A stretch of DNA of 40,114 nucleotides from Anaerolineae bacterium (GTDB lineage Bacteria; Chloroflexota; Anaerolineae; 4572-78; J111), in NCBI GenBank assembly GCA_016931895.1, contig JAFGDY010000235.1:1-40114 (forward strand). Reading direction: 5' to 3'. Under the pieces are notes generated by a model. That model was not told the origin of the DNA. It worked only from the letters and a program-made list of their open reading frames with translations, and made no database searches. The position numbers and the translations under genes are program-made. The first letter of the stretch is position 1; every line of letters starts with the position of its first letter. Below, piece after piece: positions 35,352 through 40,114 of the stretch.

Positions 35352-35867
35352 TTATTTGTCATCCCGCTTGCTTTGGCGATATTCCCGCAACGCTTCCCTA
35401 ACGCTTTGCCTGGCTTCACGCAGGGCCTGGTTGGCCTCTCGCATAGCTTGACCGGCGCTCCTCAGTGTGTCGCGGGCCTGTTGGGGATCGGTCACGTTAT
35501 CCTCGTCGTCAAAACCCGCTTTTTCTTTTAGAATTTGGGCGGCAGTGGTGTGAAATCCCTGGGCCTCATCGAGTTTGATCCTGGCCTCGGCCAAAGCCGC
35601 TTCAAGCCCCGCGGTGTCTTGACCCTCTGCTTTTTCATCTTCAATGAATTCTTCAACCAGATCAGCCCCGGCGCAGGCGCTGTCAATATTGTCTTGTTGA
35701 GCCTCCAGCCGTAAGATAGCCCATTTTAAAACGTATTTCAAGCCGGTGTATTCCTGCTCTTCCTCAGTTGGCGGCGCTGCCGCCGCCGGAGCAACCAGCG
35801 CCCCTGCCAGCAGCATCAAAATCGCCAGGCCCAACAGCGACTTCATTACAAAATTCAAATGTTTCAC
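35352..35867 (-). CDS. Secreted helical protein of unknown function
   Basis: 171 residues, not recognised. A signal peptide is clear (~1-30: hydrophobic LLGLAILMLLAGALVA then PAAAAPP). The mature part is almost wholly helical and charged: EEQEYTGLKYVLKWAILRLE, and a C-terminal run with heptad-like Ala/Arg/Glu pattern (MREANQALREARQSVREALR). It contains a single Cys after the signal peptide. The start is GTG 35867 with AAAGGAG 9 bp upstream; an ATG seven codons later is possible and leaves the signal peptide intact. It stands alone, convergent with the GT4 unit. A periplasmic or extracellular coiled-coil role is inference. Confidence 0.75.
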   Translation of the reverse strand: MKHLNFVMKSLLGLAILMLLAGALVAPAAAAPPTEEEQEYTGLKYVLKWAILRLEAQQDNIDSACAGADLVEEFIEDEKAEGQDTAGLEAALAEARIKLDEAQGFHTTAAQILKEKAGFDDEDNVTDPQQARDTLRSAGQAMREANQALREARQSVREALREYRQSKRDDK

Positions 35868-36013
35868 GGTGATAAACTCCTTTCAAACTGTGCATTTATA
35901 GTTTTTTAGAAAATGATTTTGACTCGTAACTGTCGCGTCCCTATGCGGGGGCGGTGCATCGTTGTTGTTTGAACACAGTATAAAGGAGTGATGTTATAAA
36001 TCTGTTGCCCGCT

Positions 36014-36035
36014 TGTAAAAGAAATGTAAAAAATC
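36014..36035 (+). promoter_or_regulatory. 11-bp-spaced tandem repeat block 1 (candidate operator)
   Basis: TGTAAAAGAAA followed directly by TGTAAAAAATC: two near-identical 11-mers, so corresponding bases face the same side of the helix. A similar block is at 36264-36288. Candidate binding site, possibly for the ribbon-helix-helix protein encoded at 36527. Confidence 0.3.
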
Positions 36036-36263
36036 CAGGTGAAGCAGGCATCTCATTTTATCTCACCGAGGTAATAAGAACTTGCAAAAGAATAGTTTTC
36101 CCGGTGAGAAAAAATTGTCTCACTGAGAAAACTGGGCGATATCAGCGAGCAAATCGCGGCAATTCCCGGCTGCTTCATAATTTATCGAAGTTACTGATAT
36201 GAAGCTGGTTTCACGTTTTGAGCATACTTTTGGGGCGCATTGTACCGGGAATATGCACAAAAT

Positions 36264-36288
36264 AGTACAAGAAATGTACAAAAAATGT
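36264..36288 (+). promoter_or_regulatory. 11-bp-spaced tandem repeat block 2 (candidate operator)
   Basis: AGTACAAGAAA then TGTACAAAAAA then TGTG: 11-bp tandem units closely resembling block 1 at 36014. A weaker unit (TGCACAAAA) precedes it. Ribbon-helix-helix repressors often bind short tandem sites in front of their own gene, and such a gene starts 240 bp downstream. Confidence 0.35.
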
Positions 36289-36329
36289 GTCTTCAAAAGA
36301 AGGGGGAAATGTGCTATCGTTGTTAATGC

Positions 36330-36410
36330 GGTTGAAAGTTTTCAACCCTTCCGGCCAGTAGATACTGTTTGAACCGGGCCTGGGCAGTATCTCCCAGGCC
36401 GAACCCGGTT
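36330..36410 (+). ncRNA. Candidate structured RNA with H-type pseudoknot
   Basis: A small hairpin GGTTGAAA / TTTCAACC (36330-36347) is followed by AGATACTG (36360-36367) and a long hairpin AACCGGG-CCTGGG / CCCAGG-(CCGAA)-CCCGGTT (36372-36410). The 8-base loop of that hairpin, CAGTATCT (36385-36392), is the exact complement of AGATACTG. The element can thus form a pseudoknot, or switch to an alternative stem. No T-run follows. It lies about 115 bp before the RHH gene and could be a leader element or a separate small RNA; it matches no family that I can name. Confidence 0.4.
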
Positions 36411-36526
36411 ATCCAAATAACGCTGGCCCAAATTGCGTCGGCGGCTGTTGACTGCGCCATTTTTTCTATTCTACACCATTCAACCAAATATCTTAAGCTC
36501 ATATCCTTGGCTAAGGAAAAAGATTA

Positions 36527-36748
36527 ATGAATCAAACCCAAGATGGAGGTAAAAGGTATAACCTTGTCTTACCGGAGGAGATGTTCAACGCGGTCAAACG
36601 AGTGGCCGATGCGCAGCAAACCAGCATAGTTGAGGTTATCCGTAAATTCATCAAACTTGGTTTGATGGTTTTTGAGATGCAAGAAACTGCGGAAATAACT
36701 CTGGTTGTAAAAAAAGGAGGTGAAGAACAAAAAATTATTCTGCTTTGA
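36527..36748 (+). CDS. Small ribbon-helix-helix (CopG/Arc-like) protein
   Basis: 73 residues. A predicted strand KRYNLVLPEEMF is followed by two helices (NAVKRVADAQQTS and IVEVIRKFIKLGLMVF), the pattern of ribbon-helix-helix DNA-binding proteins. The C-terminal part EITLVVKKGGEEQKIIL looks like an extra beta hairpin. Such proteins act as dimeric repressors and are often antitoxins, but no toxin gene is adjacent: the next gene encodes a collagen-like surface protein. AAGGAAAA lies before the ATG. The long upstream region with tandem 11-bp repeats may hold its operator. Function beyond DNA binding is unknown. Confidence 0.7.
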   Translation: MNQTQDGGKRYNLVLPEEMFNAVKRVADAQQTSIVEVIRKFIKLGLMVFEMQETAEITLVVKKGGEEQKIILL

Positions 36749-36760
36749 GTTTTGTCCAAA

Positions 36761-36783
36761 TTTGAGGGACCGGCGTCCTCAAA
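36761..36783 (+). terminator. Weak hairpin after the RHH gene
   Basis: 7-bp stem TTTGAGG / CCTCAAA with a GC-rich loop, 12 bp after the RHH stop and 100 bp before the collagen-like gene. No T-run, so the call is tentative. Confidence 0.3.
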
Positions 36784-36882
36784 GGCGGCCTTGATCAATG
36801 ATAATTGGTTTATAAAAAGGGATAGCTTCAGGGATTCACAATGGAGTCTGCCGGCTATCCCCCAGAAATGGAGAGAAAAAAA

Positions 36883-38076
36883 ATGAAGCATGTTTTGCAG
36901 TATCTACAACAAAGCAAGGTAATTTCTCTGATAGTTATTGGCGCGGTATTGGCCACCCTCTGGACCGTTAGCAGCGTGGGGGCCGCGCCTGCGCTGCGGC
37001 AGCTTTTTGCCGGGCCGCCGCCCACGATGATCAATTACCAGGGCGTGGTGCAGGTGGGCGGCACGCCGTATAACGGCACCGGCTATTTCAAGTTTGCCGT
37101 GGTCAACAGCGCCAGCGGCGACGGCACTACCAACTACTGGGCCAACGACGGCACGGCCAGCGGCGAACCGGCCACGGCCGTATCCCTGGCCGTGAGCGCG
37201 GGCTTGTTCAACGTGCTGCTGGGCGACACCAGCCTGCCCGGGATGAGCCAGGCGCTGGACGAAACCGTGTTCGGTGAAACCGACACCTATCTGCGGGTCT
37301 GGTTCAGCCAGGACGGGACCACCTTTGAGGCGTTGAACCCCAACCAGCGCATTGCCAGCGTGGCCTATGCGTTGCGGGCCAAATATGCCGAGAACGGCCC
37401 CTCCGGGCCGAGTGGGCCTACCGGGCCGCAAGGGGACCAGGGTCCCAGTGGCCCATCGGGTCCTCAAGGCCTGGCGGGGGCAGATGGGGCTGACGGTGCG
37501 GCTGGTCCTTCCGGCCCAAGCGGCCCTTCTGGTCCTCAAGGCCCTGCCGGAGCAGATGGTGCTGACGGTGCAAGCGGCCCCTCGGGTCCTTCCGGTCCAA
37601 GTGGGCCGTCGGGTCCTCAAGGCCCGGCGGGTGCAGATGGGGCTGATGGTGCTGATGGTGCAAGTGGCCCCTCGGGTCCTTCCGGCCCAAGTGGACCGGC
37701 GGGACAACCAGCACTCGTGACGTTCGAACCATCAAGTTGGAGCCACTCCCTTTCGAACACTACAACTTGGACAGATATTAGTGCTTTGTCGTTTCCTGTA
37801 ACGACAAATTCAGATAACAGTATTGTATCGTGTACCCTTAGTTCGGATCATCAAGGTTCTTCTCTCCGTTTAAGGTTCTATTATGCTACACCCTTCACGC
37901 TCTTTCATAGTAGTGATTTCGGTACCTTCTATTCAGATTTGAGCGACTGGGCGCCGCTATCGTTTACACAGATGACGGTCATTCCAAGTGCTGGTACTTA
38001 CACTATTTCGGTTCAATATAGGGGTTCAGGGGTTATGTCTGGTCCCCTAATCCAGTGTCTAGTGTTTGAACCATAA
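36883..38076 (+). CDS. Secreted collagen-like surface protein
   Basis: 397 residues from the ATG at 36883; an ATG at 36841 would add 14 residues before the signal sequence. A signal or anchor helix (~10-31) ends in [12 protein letters not shown]. Residues ~45-170 form the MINYQG-YAL-type N-terminal domain common before collagen-like or tail-fibre-like repeats ([27 protein letters not shown]). Residues 172-276 are 35 uninterrupted Gly-X-Y triplets. A C-terminal ~120-residue beta-rich domain, more AT-rich in DNA, probably trimerises or binds ligand. The first ~115 bp after the signal region are nearly identical to the truncated gene at 39909. Likely an extracellular trimeric stalk. Confidence 0.85.
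   Translation: MKHVLQYLQQSKVISLIVIGAVLATLWTVSSVGAAPALRQLFAGPPPTMINYQGVVQVGGTPYNGTGYFKFAVVNSASGDGTTNYWANDGTASGEPATAVSLAVSAGLFNVLLGDTSLPGMSQALDETVFGETDTYLRVWFSQDGTTFEALNPNQRIASVAYALRAKYAENGPSGPSGPTGPQGDQGPSGPSGPQGLAGADGADGAAGPSGPSGPSGPQGPAGADGADGASGPSGPSGPSGPSGPQGPAGADGADGADGASGPSGPSGPSGPAGQPALVTFEPSSWSHSLSNTTTWTDISALSFPVTTNSDNSIVSCTLSSDHQGSSLRLRFYYATPFTLFHSSDFGTFYSDLSDWAPLSFTQMTVIPSAGTYTISVQYRGSGVMSGPLIQCLVFEP
37396..37710 (+). repeat. Collagen-like Gly-X-Y coding repeat
   Basis: 35 perfect Gly-X-Y triplets. Three larger units can be seen, each made of GPS triplets, GPQ, GPA or GLA, two or three GAD, then GAA or GAS. The DNA repeats closely, so slippage or recombination could change the length. 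No hydroxylatable GPP triplets occur; GPS and GAD dominate. Confidence 0.9.
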
Positions 38077-38084
38077 TTAAAGGG

Positions 38085-38224
38085 GTAGGTTGGGTTGAGC
38101 CACCATGCGAGCCGATTTTGCATCCGATGTTGGGTTTCACTCCCTTGATTTAGCCTAACTATGCCGCGAAACCCAACACGTTGCCTCAATAGGTAAGTCA
38201 GATAAGCCGTTCAACCCAACCTAC
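38085..38224. repeat. Palindromic repeat element with GTAGGTTGGGTTGA ends
   Basis: 140 bp, non-coding. The 14-bp terminal inverted repeats GTAGGTTGGGTTGA / TCAACCCAACCTAC match exactly, and an inner pair TGTTGGGTTTC / GAAACCCAACA makes most of the element foldable. No clear target duplication. Different in sequence from the TGTCATTTCGAG elements in the window. MITE-like or REP-like; it fills most of the gap between two secreted-protein genes. Confidence 0.6.
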
Positions 38225-38276
38225 TGAAAACTACAGGTTTCGTATGAAGGGCCACAGTAACGCAAAGGAGAACCTA

Positions 38277-38588
38277 ATGAGAAAAGAAACACACATCATC
38301 GCCGTAGGTCTGGCCGTGCTTCTCATCATTGTGCTGGTGGGCGTGGCCGGGGCGGGCAGTTCAACCAACTATACCCTTGATTGGCAGGTGCTCACCGGCG
38401 GCGGCGCGCCGGCCACCGGCAGCAGTACGATCACCCTGAACGGTTCAATGGGCCAAACGGCCATTGGCCCGGCCAGCAACGGCAGTAATGTTACGTTAAG
38501 CGCCGGTTATTGGTTTGGTATCGGCCAGGGGAGCGCCCCGCCGGGCGGCGAGCCGGTGTATCTGCCCATTATTTTGCGCTCGTCATAA
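38277..38588 (+). CDS. Small secreted protein with C-terminal VYLPIILR tail
   Basis: 103 residues from the ATG at 38277 (AAGGAG 7 bp upstream; an ATG at 38244 is less likely). Signal peptide ~1-26 (IIAVGLAVLLIIVLVGVAGA). The short mature domain STNYTLDWQVLTGGG ... LNGSMGQTAIGPAS ... LSAGYWFGIG is a pattern I have met in secreted proteins of Anaerolineae-like genomes, usually before a proline/glycine linker. The tail EPVYLPIILRSS closely resembles the tail of the FG-GAP protein at 451-1887. Function unknown; the tail may be a surface-retention or sorting signal (inference). Confidence 0.8.
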   Translation: MRKETHIIAVGLAVLLIIVLVGVAGAGSSTNYTLDWQVLTGGGAPATGSSTITLNGSMGQTAIGPASNGSNVTLSAGYWFGIGQGSAPPGGEPVYLPIILRSS

Positions 38589-38601
38589 ATAAAGCAGCCC
38601 A

Positions 38602-38630
38602 GGCGGTCAGGTTGTAGAAACCTGGCCGCC
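38602..38630 (+). terminator. Hairpin after the small secreted protein gene
   Basis: 12-bp stem GGCGGTCAGGTT / AACCTGGCCGCC with one G-T wobble, starting 13 bp after the stop. The downstream sequence is AACAAAATTTTG, only weakly T-rich. Probably the transcript end. Confidence 0.55.
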
Positions 38631-38660
38631 GAACAAAATTTTGAGTCTAGAAATATTTAT

Positions 38661-38796
38661 GAGTTACGCAGTTGAGCGTTTAAATGTCATTTCGAGCGAA
38701 GAATGAGCGAGAAATCTCCAAGAAACTCATCTGCAACGGCCAAATTGGATATTTCTCTTCGCTTCGCTCATCGAAATGACATGAACTGCGTAACTC
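38661..38796. mobile_element. Palindromic MITE-like element with GAGTTACGCAGTT ends
   Basis: 136 bp. The perfect 13-bp terminal inverted repeat GAGTTACGCAGTT / AACTGCGTAACTC encloses the same inner arm found in the elements near the left end of the window, TGTCATTTCGAG and GAGAAATCTCC, but the outer ends are different. No clear target duplication. It ends 33 bp before the start of the peptidase gene. Confidence 0.65.
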
Positions 38797-38829
38797 CTAC
38801 TATTAACAAAGAAAGCGAGGCAAAGAATT

Positions 38830-39735
38830 ATGAGTGAAGAAAAAACAAACGTTGGCATGGGGTGGCTACCGGACCCACCTGATATGCGGGATTATTCGCT
38901 AGAGCGAGAAGAAGTGCCGCCCAAACTCAAGTCATTGGGGCAAAAGCCGGTCAAAACAATGCTTGACGAATTAGGCGTGTTGGAAACAAAGAAAAAATTA
39001 TCGCCAACCCAAGATTTAAGCCGTTTCTGCTCGGCGGTGGACAATCAGGAATATATCGGCTCGTGTACCGCACATGCTGCGGTGGGTCTGTTGGAGTATT
39101 TTGAGAAAAGAGCATTTGGAAAACATATTGATGCTTCCAGGCTCTTTCTCTACAAGGTAACCCGTAATTTACTACATTGGACCGGAGACGAGGGGGCTTA
39201 TCTCCGCACCACCATGGGGGCTTTAACGCTCGTTGGCGTTCCCCCCGAAGAATACTGGCCATACAAACCCGCAGATTTCGACCAGGAACCGCCCGCCTTT
39301 TGTTACGCCCTGGCTCAAAATTACCAAACCGTTCAATACTTCCGCCTCGATACTCCAGGAGTTACTGAGGAAGTTTTGTTGGAACGGATTAAAACATTCT
39401 TGGCTGGGGGGCTGCCGTTGATGTTTGGATTTAGAGTTTATAACTCTATCTGGCAGATCGAGGACGGCAAGATACCCTACCCCATCCCTCTTGATAATGT
39501 GGTAGGTGGCCATGCTGTTTTGGCCGTGGGTTATGATGATAAGATAAAGATCAAGAATCCTGGTTCGGGTGGGCTGGAAACCGAGGGCGCTTTACTCATC
39601 AGAAATTCCTGGGGAGAAGGATGGGGAGACAAAGGTTATGGCTGGCTGCCCTACCAATATGTCTTGAGCCGGTTGGCGGTTGACTGGTGGTCGCTCTTGG
39701 AAACCGAGTGGATTGAAAAAGGAGATTTTGATTAG
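38830..39735 (+). CDS. Papain-family (C1A) cysteine peptidase
   Basis: 301 residues. Catalytic Cys79 lies in NQEYIGSCTAHA, with the oxyanion Gln in DNQ. His228 is in VVGGHAVLAVGYDD and Asn259 in LIRNSWGEGWGDKGYGW. All three are in papain order and context, so the enzyme should be active. WLPDPPDMRDYS near the N-terminus is a pattern seen before bacterial C1 domains. There is no signal peptide and no clear inhibitory propeptide, so the protein is probably cytoplasmic or exported by another route. A GAGG lies about 10 bp upstream. Neighbours encode collagen-like surface proteins; a processing role is possible but unproven. Confidence 0.9.
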   Translation: MSEEKTNVGMGWLPDPPDMRDYSLEREEVPPKLKSLGQKPVKTMLDELGVLETKKKLSPTQDLSRFCSAVDNQEYIGSCTAHAAVGLLEYFEKRAFGKHIDASRLFLYKVTRNLLHWTGDEGAYLRTTMGALTLVGVPPEEYWPYKPADFDQEPPAFCYALAQNYQTVQYFRLDTPGVTEEVLLERIKTFLAGGLPLMFGFRVYNSIWQIEDGKIPYPIPLDNVVGGHAVLAVGYDDKIKIKNPGSGGLETEGALLIRNSWGEGWGDKGYGWLPYQYVLSRLAVDWWSLLETEWIEKGDFD

Positions 39736-39908
39736 TAGCCACTTTTTCATATTCCAAAAATCTACTGATCGCGGTAGAGACACATCTAGGTTACGTTTGC
39801 AGCGTACCGCATTTCCAGGGAGAGGGCTGCATTAAAAACGTGACCTATTGCGTAAAAAGATTTACCAAAATCTTGTGGAAGGTAGGCAAGTCAATTAGGA
39901 GATAATCC

Positions 39909-40114
39909 ATGTTCAAACAACTCAAACAAATCTTACAGCAAGTCAAAATCGTGCCCCTGCTGACCATCGGGGCGGTGGTGGCGGTGCTGGCAACGGCCGG
40001 CAGCGTGGGGGCCGCGCCTGCGTTGCGACAGCTTTTTGCCGGGCCGCCGCCCGCGATGATCAATTACCAGGGCGTGGTGCAGGTGGGCGGCACGCCGTAT
40101 AACGGCACCGGCTA
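39909..40114 (+). CDS. Collagen-like surface protein paralogue, 5' part (cut by window end)
   Basis: The first 68 codons are present. AGGAG lies 7 bp before the ATG. A signal helix (KIVPLLTIGAVVAVLATA) ends in [17 protein letters not shown], followed by [12 protein letters not shown]. From about codon 31 the DNA is almost identical to the gene at 36883 (three differences seen in roughly 115 bases), whereas the first 30 codons differ much more. This points to a recent duplication or gene conversion of the N-terminal domain. Collagen repeats are expected beyond the window but are not seen. Confidence 0.8.
   Translation, partial: MFKQLKQILQQVKIVPLLTIGAVVAVLATAGSVGAAPALRQLFAGPPPAMINYQGVVQVGGTPYNGTG

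Larger units (their letters stand above)
35868..36526. other. Long non-coding stretch upstream of the RHH gene
   Basis: 659 bp without a convincing gene. A 65-codon frame at 36005-36202 has no ribosome binding site and no recognisable content. The stretch holds two blocks of 11-bp-spaced tandem repeats (36014-36035 and 36264-36288), a hairpin TCTCACCG / CGGTGAGA (36061-36109), a short hairpin GGTTGAAA / TTTCAACC (36330-36347) and a potential pseudoknot (36360-36410). An RNA element or complex promoter is likely. Confidence 0.5.

Noticed and set aside
36005-36202. 65-codon open frame in the long gap before the RHH gene
   Set aside because: No ribosome binding site, composition unlike nearby genes, and it crosses hairpin and tandem-repeat sequences.
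36527-36748. RHH protein considered as the antitoxin of a toxin-antitoxin pair
   Set aside because: No small toxin-like gene is adjacent on either side; the next gene is a large surface protein.
37396-37710. Short-period DNA repeat considered as a CRISPR array
   Set aside because: It encodes continuous Gly-X-Y triplets within a gene; there are no unique spacers.

Overview
The window looks like a chromosomal segment of a Chloroflexota bacterium, probably Anaerolineae-like. This is inferred from gene style only: secreted FG-GAP and collagen-like proteins, short secreted proteins ending in a VYLPIIL-type tail, many glycosyltransferases, and partner-switching regulators. No rRNA or phylogenetic marker is present to prove it. 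The main theme is cell-surface glycan and surface-protein production.

Layout. 1-2.1 kb: a secreted FG-GAP (integrin-alpha-like) protein bracketed by two inverted copies of a palindromic MITE-like repeat. 2.1-4.5 kb: an orphan LolD/MacB-type ABC ATPase convergent with an MsbA-like ABC exporter. 4.5-7.8 kb: three GT-B glycosyltransferases in alternating orientation, two of them close paralogues. 7.8-21.6 kb: an eight-gene minus-strand operon joined mostly by 1-11 bp overlaps. It holds an SGNH hydrolase, six polytopic GT-C type glycosyltransferases or related membrane proteins, and a CrtQ/HpnB-like GT2. Four of the GT-C proteins end in the same ~135-residue tail domain, which I do not recognise; five copies are present because one protein carries two. 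A tRNA-Thr with a clear promoter follows.

22.2-35.2 kb: a regulatory and exopolysaccharide region. A cNMP-binding/SpoIIE-type phosphatase is divergent from an operon encoding a GAF-GAF-HD-GYP protein, a STAS anti-sigma-factor antagonist, an RsbW-like kinase, a PelF-like glycosyltransferase, a GalE-like epimerase, a second PelF-like glycosyltransferase and a 1023-residue PelG-like membrane protein with an internal duplication. A terminator and a further GT4 gene follow. This reads as a Pel-like polysaccharide synthesis/export module physically joined to a partner-switching circuit and a putative c-di-GMP phosphodiesterase. PelA, PelB, PelC, PelD and PelE are not seen.

35.3-40.1 kb: a secreted helical protein, a 0.66-kb non-coding stretch with a potential pseudoknot and 11-bp-spaced tandem repeats, a small ribbon-helix-helix protein, a collagen-like surface protein, a short secreted protein with the VYLPIIL tail, a papain-family peptidase without a signal peptide, and the start of a second collagen-like paralogue cut by the window edge. 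Two more palindromic repeats lie here.

The best candidates for undescribed biology are the shared tail domain of the GT-C operon and the Pel-like locus with its duplicated PelG and attached partner-switching module.
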